Shown here: positions 51,225-59,580 of the stretch, piece after piece
Position numbering within the stretch: the stretch's first letter is position 1
How the letters are laid out: the number at the start of each line of letters is the position of its first letter
DNA from: Aliihoeflea sp052435735
Lineage (GTDB): Bacteria > Pseudomonadota > Alphaproteobacteria > Rhizobiales > Rhizobiaceae
Direction of reading: 5' to 3'
Assembly: GCA_052435735.1 (NCBI GenBank)
Contig: JBQVNB010000016.1
Location: 1-64,000 of the forward strand
DNA: 64,000 nt
The notes under the pieces: generated by a model
Database searches by the model: none
The model's input: the letters and a program-made list of their open reading frames with translations, nothing else
What the model was told of the DNA's origin: nothing
Made by a program: the position numbers and the translations under genes

Positions 51225-51749
51225 ATGCCGGTCTATGAACTCGACGGCGTCGGGCCGCAATTCGACGATCGCGACACGAACTGGATCGCGCCAGATGCCC
51301 ATGTGATCGGCAAGGTCACGCTCGGCAGGGATGTCGGCGTCTGGTTCGGCGCGGTGCTGCGGGGCGACAATGAGCGCATCGAGATCGGCGAGGGCTCCAA
51401 CGTCCAGGAGCATTCGATGATGCACACCGATCCGGGCTATCCGCTGACCGTGGGCAAAGGCTGCACCATCGGCCACCGCGCGATCCTGCATGGTTGCACG
51501 ATCGGCGACAATTCGCTCGTCGGCATGGGCGCGATCATTCTCAACGGCGCGAAGATCGGTCAGAATTCGCTTGTCGGGGCCGGTGCGCTCGTCACCGAGG
51601 GCAAGGAGTTTCCCGACAATTCGCTGATCGTCGGTTCGCCCGCCAAGGCGGTCCGCACCTTTTCGAACGAGGATGCGCTGCGCGCTTCCGCTGCAGGCTA
51701 TGTCGCCAACGGCAAGCGCTTCACCAAAGGCATGAAGCGCATCGACTAA
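51225..51749 (+). CDS. Gamma carbonic anhydrase family protein
   Basis: The 174-residue left-handed beta-helix protein has hexapeptide turns and the zinc-ligand histidines of the YrdA/PaaY/CaiE group: VQEHSMMHTDPG, IGHRAILHGCTIGD, GAKIGQNSLVGAGALV. Carbonic anhydrase activity is plausible but many of these proteins have no proven substrate. GAGGAAGAG precedes the ATG. Confidence 0.9.
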   Translation: MPVYELDGVGPQFDDRDTNWIAPDAHVIGKVTLGRDVGVWFGAVLRGDNERIEIGEGSNVQEHSMMHTDPGYPLTVGKGCTIGHRAILHGCTIGDNSLVGMGAIILNGAKIGQNSLVGAGALVTEGKEFPDNSLIVGSPAKAVRTFSNEDALRASAAGYVANGKRFTKGMKRID

Positions 51750-51755
51750 AGAGTT

Positions 51756-51785
51756 GGAGCCGGTTCTCGGGGAAGAACCGGCTCC
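51756..51785. terminator. Strong bidirectional hairpin
   Basis: GGAGCCGGTTCT and AGAACCGGCTCC form a perfect 12-bp stem with a 6-base loop in the 87-bp gap between two convergent genes. There is no U tract on either strand, yet its location fits a shared transcription end. Confidence 0.6.
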
Positions 51786-51836
51786 GGCCTGGCCGAACGG
51801 ACGGGGATTGGGGGCTCGACCGGGCTTTTCACATGC

Positions 51837-52448
51837 TCAGCGGGCGGCGACGCTGCCGACCAGGATGTCGCGGTCGTCATTGATGCCGACCCACATTCCG
51901 GCATGCTGCGACGACTGGCGCTTTAGGAAGCTGTATTCGGTCTCGTTCCAGCGCAGGACGCGCATTTCGAGATTGTCGAGGACGAAGTCGCCCATCGAGG
52001 TGTGGACCACCAGGACGGCATGGCCGTCGCCATTGGGCTGGCGGACCACGGTGATCAACAGGTTCGAGGCCGGCACGCCCTGCTCGATCAGGCGATTGCG
52101 CTTTTCGAGGACGTAATCCTCGCAATCCCCGTAGCCATTGACCGGATACGACCAGTATTCCTCGATGCCCCACATCTCCATGTCGGTGCGCGGACGTACG
52201 GCGATGTTGACCACATTGTTGACGTTGATGATCTCAGCCCACAATTCGCGGGTCAGTTCCGTCGGCGAACTCGCATCGGCCGTCGGCTGGCACTCGGCCG
52301 GCATCCGCTGGCAGAAATCATAATGACCGACCGGCTGCGTGGTCAGGCCGCCGACATGCATGAAAGGCTGCGCGGCGGCGGAGGTGGCGAACACGGCAAA
52401 AAGACCTGCCATTGCGAGCGCAACCTTGTTATACTTCGAAGTCCCCAT
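51837..52448 (-). CDS. Transglutaminase-like cysteine peptidase (BTLCP/DUF920)
   Basis: The 203-residue exported protein has a signal peptide (ALAMAGLFAVFATSAAA) and the bacterial transglutaminase-like cysteine protease triad: Cys in GYGDCEDYVL, His in GDGHAVLVV and Asp in DFVLDNLE. The family is typical of Rhizobiales periplasm and related to LapG-like proteases that cleave adhesins in c-di-GMP signalling; which target it has here is unknown. Confidence 0.92.
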   Translation of the reverse strand: MGTSKYNKVALAMAGLFAVFATSAAAQPFMHVGGLTTQPVGHYDFCQRMPAECQPTADASSPTELTRELWAEIINVNNVVNIAVRPRTDMEMWGIEEYWSYPVNGYGDCEDYVLEKRNRLIEQGVPASNLLITVVRQPNGDGHAVLVVHTSMGDFVLDNLEMRVLRWNETEYSFLKRQSSQHAGMWVGINDDRDILVGSVAAR

Positions 52449-52616
52449 CTTCTTGTCTCCCCGTTTGAAGAGACAATGACAGGTGCCGATTTATTCCACG
52501 CGAAAAGTCAAGTGTATATTCGAGTAAAATGCAATCGATATTTGAAACAATACTTATTCAAATTGTTCGAGTTTGCTTCAGCCAATAGTAACCATGTGAT
52601 CCGGCAGGTCGCGAAC

Positions 52617-52645
52617 ACAAAAAGGGCCGGCGCGAGGCCAGCCCT
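52617..52645 (-). terminator. Rho-independent terminator of the PilZ gene
   Basis: On the minus strand GGGCTGGC-CTCGC-GCCGGCCC forms an 8-bp stem (one T-G pair) followed by TTTTT, 25 bp after the PilZ stop. The flanking 52449-52616 region is unusually A+T-rich and holds no gene I can support. Confidence 0.75.
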
Positions 52646-52668
52646 TCGATGAATGCGGGGAGGTCGGA

Positions 52669-53280
52669 TCAGCGGTCGGAGAAGGCGGCTTCCAGCGTTT
52701 CCTCACGCTGAAGGGCGGCGAACTCGATGGCGATGCCGTCCTGGAAATGACGCACCACCTGACCGCGCATCGCGCCGAGCGTAACCTGGACGCCGAGTGC
52801 CGGGCGGACTTCGATCTCGACCGCGGCGCCCGAGAGCGACAGGTCGACGATGCGGCAGCGATACTGCCGGCCATCTCCGAGTTGCAGGACGGTGATCGGA
52901 TTGCGCGGCGCCACGCGCTGGTGGCGGCGATCCTCGGGCAGGTCGAGCTCGTGCTTGTTTGCAAGCCAGGTCAATTGGGCCGCGAGTTTCTCGCGCTTGC
53001 GCTCCGAGGCGATGACCGTCATCGCGAAGCCGTCCTCGGTCAGGCGCGTCACCACACCCTCGACGCGGCCGATATGGTCGAGATAAGCGATCACCCGCTC
53101 ACCGGGTTCGCCGGGACGATCGGCGCGGATCGCCACGTCGCCTGGCGACATGTCGATGACCTGGCAGGGATGCTCGGAACGATCCTCGAGCATGAAGCGG
53201 CCATAGATCTTCACACGGACGCGCTGGAAACTGCGACGTTCGTTTCGTGCCGGAGCGACTTGCAACGCCGCTGAACTCAT
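52669..53280 (-). CDS. PilZ domain protein (two PilZ domains)
   Basis: The 203-residue protein has two PilZ-like domains. The second keeps the c-di-GMP motifs (RRHQRVAPR and VDLSLSGAAVEIE). The first has RRSFQRVRV but a degenerate second motif (IDMSPGDVAIRAD, lacking the final Gly position), so only one site may bind. ATG 53280 follows GAGGCG. Likely a c-di-GMP effector; the MHYT-GGDEF-EAL gene at 46-48 kb could be a source or sink of the signal. Confidence 0.9.
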   Translation of the reverse strand: MSSAALQVAPARNERRSFQRVRVKIYGRFMLEDRSEHPCQVIDMSPGDVAIRADRPGEPGERVIAYLDHIGRVEGVVTRLTEDGFAMTVIASERKREKLAAQLTWLANKHELDLPEDRRHQRVAPRNPITVLQLGDGRQYRCRIVDLSLSGAAVEIEVRPALGVQVTLGAMRGQVVRHFQDGIAIEFAALQREETLEAAFSDR

Positions 53281-53411
53281 CTTCGCCTCAGCCCCCGCCA
53301 ATTCCGTCGGACATGTCCAACTGACTTGGGCGCAAAATAGCGCCGCAGTCGTTAACATGTTGTAATCCGAATTGCTCGAAGGCGCTTTGCGAACAGCGTG
53401 CGCGGCAGGTT

Positions 53412-54035
53412 TCAGCGGTCCTGCGAGCGTCCGCCGTCGAGAACGACCAGATGGCGGACGCGGCGCGAGCGATCGCGCTCGGTCGGCTCCAGATCATCCG
53501 GGGCGAGGCTGGGCGTGCGCTCACCCATGTCGATCGCGGGCACGGTGTCGGGATCGATCAGGCGCGCTTCGTCGAGCACCAGCGCCGACAGGGGATGCGC
53601 GCCCAGCCAGAAGGGACGCTCGAGCGCGGTTGCAAGACCCATCGCGCGCGGGCGGCCCGGGCCGGCATCGAGCGGCAGCAGCAGCAATTCGAAGGCTGCC
53701 AGGCGACCCTGGCGGCTCTTGCCATGCGCCTGCGCAAGCACCACGGTGCTCTGGTTCAAGGTCGCCTTGCCGAGGGCGTCGACAGCGTCTCGGTCGTCGA
53801 CCTGCCAGATTTCGCCGAAGGGCACATGGCGCAATTCACGACCGAATGACGAGCAGACGTTCGTTCCAGCGAGCCGGAAGCGCGGCTCGTCCGCATCGTC
53901 GAATTCGAGAATGAACGTGTCGGGAAGACGTCCCTTGATCGCCGTCGGGTCGATATCCGTGCGAAACGGGGCAGGGCGGCCGGCGCGCAGCATGTTCCAA
54001 TATCGGAACATCGCGATCGTGCCGTCCATTTTCAT
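53412..54035 (-). CDS. PAS domain protein (PAS_5, PF07310 type)
   Basis: The 207-residue protein begins with a WNMLRAGRPAPFRTDIDPTA segment, then DTFILEFDDADEPRFRLAGT and ELRHVPFGEIW, the pattern of the Rhizobiales PAS_5 family of stand-alone sensory proteins. No kinase or cyclase domain follows. It probably works through a partner. A divergent 350-bp intergenic region separates it from the rhomboid gene. Confidence 0.85.
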   Translation of the reverse strand: MKMDGTIAMFRYWNMLRAGRPAPFRTDIDPTAIKGRLPDTFILEFDDADEPRFRLAGTNVCSSFGRELRHVPFGEIWQVDDRDAVDALGKATLNQSTVVLAQAHGKSRQGRLAAFELLLLPLDAGPGRPRAMGLATALERPFWLGAHPLSALVLDEARLIDPDTVPAIDMGERTPSLAPDDLEPTERDRSRRVRHLVVLDGGRSQDR

Positions 54036-54385
54036 CAAAGCCTGCTCCCGTCTTTTTCCGCCGCACGTCCCGGATTGGGACGAATCGGCCTGGCAGTGGT
54101 CATCACATGGCCAAGGATGCAGGGCGCGTGCCAGCCCTGTTAGGAGTTCTTAACGCTTCTGAGGGACGTTAAGGTTAACGAAAGGTTGACGTTGCCAGCG
54201 CGGGCACCTCGTGACAGTTTCCAGGTCACGGGAAGCAGAATACCCAGCGCAACTCCAGTCGCGCTGCGGGAGCAGGGGGCTCGATTGGCCGTTCGAAGTC
54301 ATCGCTTCGAACGGCATTCTTTTGCGACCTGCACTGGCAGCGGCCGGTTCCGGCCTCTATGTCCGGGCTGACGCGCAAGAGAGCC
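54036..54385. other. Intergenic region with a candidate small-RNA terminator
   Basis: No coding frame here is convincing. The region must hold promoters for the divergent PAS and rhomboid genes. It contains a GTTAAGGTTAAC-like A+T-rich stretch near 54168-54180 and the strong stem-loop at 54289-54314, whose position 70 bp before the rhomboid start suggests an independent short transcript of roughly 120-150 bases. Confidence 0.4.
54289..54314 (+). terminator. Stem-loop with terminator shape upstream of the rhomboid gene
   Basis: CCGTTCGAAG-TCATCG-CTTCGAACGG is a perfect 10-bp inverted repeat followed by CATTCTTTTG. It resembles an intrinsic terminator, but no annotated gene ends before it, so it would end an unannotated plus-strand RNA or attenuate the rhomboid gene. 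Confidence 0.5.
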
Positions 54386-55111
54386 ATGATGGACCAGCCA
54401 CGCCCGATCGACACATCCCCGGACGACGAATGGCGCGAGACGCCACCGCCGCGACGCGAGCCGATCTTCAACCTGCCGGCGATCGTCGTGGCGCTGATCG
54501 CGATCTGTGTCGGCGTGCATGCGGTGCGGATGCTGGTGCTTACCGAATCGCAGGACATTGGTGTCATCGCGCGCTTCGCGTTCATCCCCATCCGCTACTC
54601 CGGGCATTACATCATCGACGCCTACGCCTATGCGGGGCCGGTCACCTACGCGTTCCTGCATGGCGGGATCGCGCATCTTGCGGTCAACATGGTCTGGCTC
54701 GCCGCATTCGGCTCGCCGCTCGCCCACCGCATGGGGGCGGTCCGGTTCGTCGCGTTCTGGATTTTTACGGCGCTTGCGGCGGTGGGGCTCCACTATGTGC
54801 TGCATTCGGGGGACCCGACGCCAGTCGTCGGTGCGTCGGGCGCCATCTCGGGCATGATGGGCGCGGCGGCGCGTTTTGCGTTCCAGATCGACCGATTCGC
54901 AGGCAAACCGGCCTTTACCGGGCCTATCCTGCCGGTCAGCGTCGTTTTGCGTCACCGCATGACCTTCATGTTCCTGCTCGTCTGGTTCGTCATGAACCTG
55001 GCCATGGGGCTCGGCTCCATTGCGCCCGGTGTGGGGCAGATCGCATGGGAAGCGCATATCGGCGGTCTCCTGGCCGGATTTTTCGGCCTCGCCCTTTTCG
55101 ACCGCCGTTGA
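54386..55111 (+). CDS. Rhomboid family intramembrane serine protease
   Basis: The 241-residue membrane protein has six predicted helices with the rhomboid residues: FLHGGIAHLAVNMVWL (helix 2 His/Asn), VVGASGAISGMMGA (catalytic Ser) and WEAHIGGLLAGFF (catalytic His). It cleaves transmembrane substrates within the bilayer. ATG 54386 follows AGAGAG; the ATG at 54359 is an alternative. Confidence 0.92.
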   Translation: MMDQPRPIDTSPDDEWRETPPPRREPIFNLPAIVVALIAICVGVHAVRMLVLTESQDIGVIARFAFIPIRYSGHYIIDAYAYAGPVTYAFLHGGIAHLAVNMVWLAAFGSPLAHRMGAVRFVAFWIFTALAAVGLHYVLHSGDPTPVVGASGAISGMMGAAARFAFQIDRFAGKPAFTGPILPVSVVLRHRMTFMFLLVWFVMNLAMGLGSIAPGVGQIAWEAHIGGLLAGFFGLALFDRR

Positions 55112-55201
55112 CGGCAAGACACGTCCCGTGAAGGCGCGGCGCTTGAAATGCGTTCGAGCACGGCGCACCATACCGTTGTTAATGCCGCAGAGGAGGTACG
55201 C

Positions 55202-55633
55202 ATGACGGTGAAGGCAATTCTGGACGCCAAGGGCCGCGACGTTGTGACGGTCGAGCCGGAGATGACGCTCGGCGAGGCCGCGCGGCTTCTGGGCGAAAAG
55301 CGGATCGGCGCGGTCGTCGTCACCAAGGCGGGCGAAAAGATCGCCGGTATCCTCTCCGAGCGCGACATCGTTCGCCAAGTCGGCTTGCGCGGCGCCGTGG
55401 CGCTGGACGAGCCTGTATCGAGCGCGATGACGGCCAAGGTCAGGACCTGCCAGGAAGGCCATACCGTCAACCAGGTGATGGAACTGATGACGCGCGGCCG
55501 CTTTCGCCATCTGCCCGTAGAACGCGAGGGCAGGCTGGCCGGTATCGTGTCGATCGGCGACGTGGTGAAGCAGCGCATTGAGGATGTGGAGCGCGAAGCC
55601 GACGAAATCCGCCAGTATATAGCAACCGCCTGA
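55202..55633 (+). CDS. CBS domain protein
   Basis: The 143-residue protein is a tandem CBS pair (Bateman module): MTLGEAARLLGEKRIGAVVV then GILSERDIVRQV, and VNQVMELMTRGRFRHLPVE then GIVSIGDVVKQRI. Such modules bind adenosine ligands and regulate partners. AGGAGGTACGC precedes the ATG. No other domain is attached. Confidence 0.92.
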   Translation: MTVKAILDAKGRDVVTVEPEMTLGEAARLLGEKRIGAVVVTKAGEKIAGILSERDIVRQVGLRGAVALDEPVSSAMTAKVRTCQEGHTVNQVMELMTRGRFRHLPVEREGRLAGIVSIGDVVKQRIEDVEREADEIRQYIATA

Positions 55634-55722
55634 AACGCCCGGCTTGCGAAAACCTTGCCTCGCGGGCGCGATTGGTCTAGCCAACCGGAACACTTCCGAC
55701 CATCGCGAACGCCAGGCAGACG

Positions 55723-57222
55723 ATGACGCTCATTGATACCCGCACGCCCGATCCCAAGCGCCTTGTTTCCGGGGCGACCGGCGATTGGGAAATCATCATC
55801 GGCATGGAAATCCACGCGCAGGTTTCGTCGCAGTCGAAGCTCTTTTCGGGCGCCTCGACGACGTTCGGCGCGGCGCCGAACTCCAATGTCAGCCTCGTCG
55901 ATGCGGCGATGCCGGGCATGCTGCCGGTCATCAACGAGGAATGCGTCAAGCAGGCGATCCGGACCGGGCTGGGTCTGAAGGCGCAGATCAACCACCGCTC
56001 GGTGTTCGACCGGAAGAACTATTTCTACCCGGACCTGCCGCAGGGCTACCAGATTTCGCAGTTCAAGCAGCCGATCGTCGGCGAGGGGATCGTCTTCGTC
56101 TCGGTCGGGCCGGACAAGAAGGGCGAGTTCGAGGAGATCGAGGTCGGCATCGAGCGGCTGCACCTCGAGCAGGACGCCGGCAAGTCGTTGCACGACCAGC
56201 ACCCGACCATGTCCTATGTGGACTTGAACCGCTCCGGCGTCGCGCTGATGGAGATCGTGTCCAAGCCGGACATCCGCTCGGCCGACGAGGCCAAGGCCTA
56301 TGTGACCAAACTGCGCACCATCATGCGCTATCTGGGCACCTGCGACGGCAACATGGACGAGGGCTCGCTGCGCGCCGACGTCAACGTTTCCGTGCGCCGT
56401 CCGGGCGAACCGTTCGGCACGCGCTGCGAGATCAAGAACGTCAATTCGATCCGCTTCATCGGCCAGGCGATCGAATCGGAGGCGCGACGCCAGATCGCCA
56501 TTCTGGAGGATGGCGGCTCGATCGACCAGGAGACGCGGCTGTTCGACCCCTCCAAGGGCGAAACGCGCTCGATGCGCTCCAAGGAAGAGGCGCATGATTA
56601 CCGCTATTTCCCCGATCCGGACCTCCTGCCGCTCGAATTCGATCAGGCTTATGTCGATGCGCTCGCTGCGCACCTGCCTGAACTTCCCGACGACAAGCGC
56701 GCGCGGTTGATCGAGAGCCTCGGCCTTTCCGTCTACGACGCGTCGATCCTCGTCTCGGACAAGGCGATCGCCGACTACTACGAGAAGGTCGCCGAGGGCC
56801 GCGACGGCAAGGCTGCGGCCAACTGGGTCATCAACGATCTTCTCGGCGCCTTGAACAAGGCCGGCAAGGATATTGCCGAATCGCCTGTCTCGCCGGACCA
56901 GCTCGGCGGGATCATCGAACTGATCAAGGAAGGCACGATCTCCGGCAAGATCGCCAAGGACCTCTTCGAGATCGTCTGGACCGAGGGCGGCGATCCGCGC
57001 CAGCTCGTCGAGACGCGTGGCATGAAGCAGGTGACCGATACGGGCGCCATCGAAAAGGCCGTCGACGACGTCATCGCCGCCAACCCGGACAAGGTCGAGC
57101 AGGCGCGCGCCAAGCCTACAATGGCCGGCTGGTTTGTCGGCCAGGTGATGAAGGCGACCGGCGGCAAGGCCAACCCGCAGGCGGTCAACGACCTCGTCAA
57201 GGCGCGTCTGGGGATCGAATAG
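55723..57222 (+). CDS. gatB: Asp/Glu-tRNA(Asn/Gln) amidotransferase subunit B
   Basis: GatB, with GatA and GatC, converts misacylated Glu-tRNA(Gln) and Asp-tRNA(Asn) to the amidated forms. The 499-residue protein shows IGMEIHAQVSSQSKLFSGAS, RKNYFYPDLPQGYQISQF, the DLNRSGVALMEIVSKPD segment, CDGNMDEGSLRADVNVSVR and the C-terminal YqeY-like helical domain. gatA/gatC are elsewhere. Its stop shares a base with the GNAT start. Confidence 0.97.
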   Translation: MTLIDTRTPDPKRLVSGATGDWEIIIGMEIHAQVSSQSKLFSGASTTFGAAPNSNVSLVDAAMPGMLPVINEECVKQAIRTGLGLKAQINHRSVFDRKNYFYPDLPQGYQISQFKQPIVGEGIVFVSVGPDKKGEFEEIEVGIERLHLEQDAGKSLHDQHPTMSYVDLNRSGVALMEIVSKPDIRSADEAKAYVTKLRTIMRYLGTCDGNMDEGSLRADVNVSVRRPGEPFGTRCEIKNVNSIRFIGQAIESEARRQIAILEDGGSIDQETRLFDPSKGETRSMRSKEEAHDYRYFPDPDLLPLEFDQAYVDALAAHLPELPDDKRARLIESLGLSVYDASILVSDKAIADYYEKVAEGRDGKAAANWVINDLLGALNKAGKDIAESPVSPDQLGGIIELIKEGTISGKIAKDLFEIVWTEGGDPRQLVETRGMKQVTDTGAIEKAVDDVIAANPDKVEQARAKPTMAGWFVGQVMKATGGKANPQAVNDLVKARLGIE

Positions 57223-57722
57223 TGTTCGTCCGGACCGTCTCGAAGCGGGACTTGAAGGCGGTGCAGGCTCTGCTCGCCGAGACGTGGCACGCCACCTACG
57301 ACTCGATCTATGGCGAAGCGCGCGTCAACGAGATCATTGCCGAATGGCATTCGATGGCGGCACTCGAGGCGCAGCTTGAAAGCCCGCTGTCGGAGTTTCT
57401 TGTCGCCGATGACGGGACGCAGATCGGCGGGGTCGCCTATGCGACGGCGATCGACGAGGGCAAAACGGTGACGCTGCGCCAGCTCTACGTCCGCCCGGAC
57501 AGCCAGGGCCGCGGCATCGGCGGCTTGCTGCTCGACGAGATCGAAGGCTGCTTTCCCGACGCGGACAAGGTGCGGCTCGAAGTCGAGGAAGCAAGCACCA
57601 AGGCCGTCGTCTTCTATCTGGCGCAGGGTTTCGCCAAGGTCGGGCAGACGCCAAGTTGCGGGCGGCCCGATTCGGGCATCCCTGCCGATATCTACGAACG
57701 CCCGATCATGTGGGCGGACTGA
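57222..57722 (+). CDS. GNAT family N-acetyltransferase
   Basis: The 166-residue protein has the GNAT acetyl-CoA site RQLYVRPDSQGRGIGGLLLD (Q/R-x-x-G-x-G/A). It starts at GTG overlapping the gatB stop by one base. Substrate unknown. The pairing with gatB is common in the Rhizobiales. Confidence 0.9.
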   Translation: MFVRTVSKRDLKAVQALLAETWHATYDSIYGEARVNEIIAEWHSMAALEAQLESPLSEFLVADDGTQIGGVAYATAIDEGKTVTLRQLYVRPDSQGRGIGGLLLDEIEGCFPDADKVRLEVEEASTKAVVFYLAQGFAKVGQTPSCGRPDSGIPADIYERPIMWAD

Positions 57723-57797
57723 GCCCTTGTCATCGATTGCCCGGAACGCCATAAGGCGGAGAAGATTGGGCACCCAGTTGCGGATGTGCGAATGTCT

Positions 57798-58196
57798 ATG
57801 AAAACCTTCTTCACGCAGTTCTTCACCTGGTGGAACGGCCAGACGCTGGGCACGCGCTTCCATACCTGGCGGCACGGCAAGCCGGTGGGCGAGGACGAGT
57901 TCGGCAATCTCTATTACGAGGGCGGCGTCGACACCGAGGGGCGCACGCGTCGCTGGGTGATCTACAAGGACTATGCGGAAGCCAGCATGATCCCGCCCGG
58001 CTGGCATGGCTGGATGCACCATCGCGTCGACACGCCGCCGAAGGACGACAACTATCAGCCGCGCGAGTGGCAGAAGCCGCATCTGCCGAACCTGACGGGC
58101 ACCAGCTTCGCCTATCGGCCGAAGGGCTCGGTCGCCACGCACGAGCAGCGTCCGCGCGTGACCGGCGACTACGACGCCTGGACGCCCGGCAACTGA
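57798..58196 (+). CDS. NADH:ubiquinone oxidoreductase NDUFA12-family subunit
   Basis: The 132-residue protein (FTWWNGQTLGTRFHTWRHGK, EFGNLYYEGG, then GWHGWMHHRVDTPP and WQKPHLPNLTGT) is the alphaproteobacterial homologue of the mitochondrial complex I accessory subunit NDUFA12 (B17.2). ATG 57798 matches the family start; GTG 57786 and ATG 57792 lie just before it. It is a marker of Alphaproteobacteria. Confidence 0.95.
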   Translation: MKTFFTQFFTWWNGQTLGTRFHTWRHGKPVGEDEFGNLYYEGGVDTEGRTRRWVIYKDYAEASMIPPGWHGWMHHRVDTPPKDDNYQPREWQKPHLPNLTGTSFAYRPKGSVATHEQRPRVTGDYDAWTPGN

Positions 58197-58273
58197 TCGG
58201 GGCGCAACAATCGTCTCGCCACAATCGACGGCTAGGCCAGTCGGGTCACGACTCAGCTAACAGGGCTCCAAGG

Positions 58274-58810
58274 ATGACATCCAGACTGGCAGGCGCAATC
58301 GCGGGGCTCGTCTTCGCAACCGGGCTTGCCGCTCCGGGCAATTCGTTCGCGCAGGACCTCCAGTTCGACCTGCCGCCGGACGACGAGTTCATCTACGAGG
58401 AAGCGCCTGCCGAGGGCGGCTCCTTCGAGGAACTGCCGATGGAGGAGGCGCCGACCGAGGTGCCGATCCAGCGCGTGACCAATCCGGTCGCCGAGTTTGC
58501 CGGCATCGACAAGATCACCGGACGCATCATCTCCTTCGACGTCTATGTGGACGAGACCGTCCAGTTCGGCGCGCTGCAGGTGACGCCGCGGATCTGCTAC
58601 TCCTCCGGGGAGGGCCAGGAACCGCGTACGGACAGTTTCGTTGAGGTCGACGAGATCACGCTCGACCGCAAGATCCGGCGCATCTTTTCCGGCTGGATGT
58701 TTGCCGAAAGCCCCGGTCTCAATGCCGTCGAGCATGCCGTCTATGACGTCTGGCTGAAGGCGTGCAAGCAGCAGTCGGACGTGCCAGCGCCTGAATCGGC
58801 CGAAGGCTGA
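58274..58810 (+). CDS. DUF2155 domain-containing exported protein
   Basis: The 178-residue protein has a signal peptide (LAGAIAGLVFATGLAAPGNS), an acidic Pro/Glu-rich spacer, and the DUF2155 domain (LDKITGRIISFDVYVDE-type start, then CYSSGEGQEPRTDSFVEV, FSGWMFAESPGLNAVEHAVY and a final Cys). The family is conserved between the NDUFA12 and aat genes in Rhizobiales. Function unknown; likely periplasmic or outer-membrane linked. Confidence 0.92.
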   Translation: MTSRLAGAIAGLVFATGLAAPGNSFAQDLQFDLPPDDEFIYEEAPAEGGSFEELPMEEAPTEVPIQRVTNPVAEFAGIDKITGRIISFDVYVDETVQFGALQVTPRICYSSGEGQEPRTDSFVEVDEITLDRKIRRIFSGWMFAESPGLNAVEHAVYDVWLKACKQQSDVPAPESAEG

Positions 58811-58955
58811 CAGGGTGTGTCGATATTCAGGCCTGAGCGGCCTGCAAATGTCAGCTTTCTGCGCTTCCGGTGCTCATGTACCAAATGTACATTCCGCTCC
58901 GGTTTTCAAAATCTGCCATTTTCGGCACGCCCAGACCTGAATCTCAGCACACCCT
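58811..58955. repeat. Near-palindromic interspersed element filling the DUF2155-aat gap
   Basis: The ends AGGGTGTG (58812) and CACACCCT (58948-58955) are inverted copies. The similarity extends inward: left GATATTCAGGCCTG against right GAGATTCAGGTCTG (read on the other strand), and on to the centre ATGTAC-CAAAT-GTACAT. The whole element can fold into one long imperfect hairpin. It begins right after the DUF2155 stop and overlaps the aat stop by two bases. It has the look of a dispersed Rhizobiales repeat and probably acts as a two-way terminator. Confidence 0.75.
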
Positions 58956-59568
58956 AAAACGTCGCCGGCTCTCCATCGAGCGCCTTTTCCAGCATCGTCT
59001 CGTATTTGCGTCGCGGCACGTCGATCGCGCCGAAGCGCTTGAGGTGCTCGGTGGTGAACTGCGTGTCGAGGAGGTCGAAACCCTTGTCGCGCAGGCGTTC
59101 GACGAGGGCGACGAGGCAGACCTTCGAGGCATCGCGTTCGACGCTGAACATGCTCTCGCCGAAGAACACGCGTCCGAGCGTCACGCCGTAGAGCCCGCCC
59201 ACCAACTCACCATCCTTCCACGCTTCGACCGTGTGGCAATGGCCGATGGCGAAAAGACGCGCATAGGCGGCGCGGATCGGTAGGTTGATCCAGGTGTTGG
59301 GACGTCCGGGACGTGCCGCACCACAGCCGGTTATGACGGCCTCGAAAACGGTATCGAACCGGATTGCGAATGGCGCGCGACGAACGGTCTTTGCGAGGCT
59401 GCGGGGGATGTGGAAATCGTCGAGCGGCAGGATGCCGCGCATCTCCGGGCGAACCCAGAAGATTTCCGGATCGCCGGCATTTTCCGCCATGGGGAACACT
59501 CCTGCCGCGTAGGCACGCAGCAGGAGATCGGTCGGGATCGTGAAACCGGGAGCGAAAGGCCGGCTCAT
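58954..59568 (-). CDS. aat: Leucyl/phenylalanyl-tRNA-protein transferase
   Basis: Aat attaches Leu or Phe to N-terminal Arg/Lys of proteins, tagging them for ClpS/ClpAP (N-degron pathway). The 204-residue enzyme shows YAAGVFPMAENAGDPEIFWV, RGILPLDDFHIPRSL, AYARLFAIGHCHTVEAW, GGLYGVTLGRVFFGESMFS and FDLLDTQFTTEHLKRFGA. It starts 12 bp after accC and forms an operon with it. Confidence 0.97.
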   Translation of the reverse strand: MSRPFAPGFTIPTDLLLRAYAAGVFPMAENAGDPEIFWVRPEMRGILPLDDFHIPRSLAKTVRRAPFAIRFDTVFEAVITGCGAARPGRPNTWINLPIRAAYARLFAIGHCHTVEAWKDGELVGGLYGVTLGRVFFGESMFSVERDASKVCLVALVERLRDKGFDLLDTQFTTEHLKRFGAIDVPRRKYETMLEKALDGEPATF

Positions 59569-59580
59569 CCTAAGGCGCCC

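Noticed and set aside
54952..56673. 573-codon minus-strand frame
   Set aside because: Antisense to gatB, the CBS gene and the rhomboid gene, all of which are certain.
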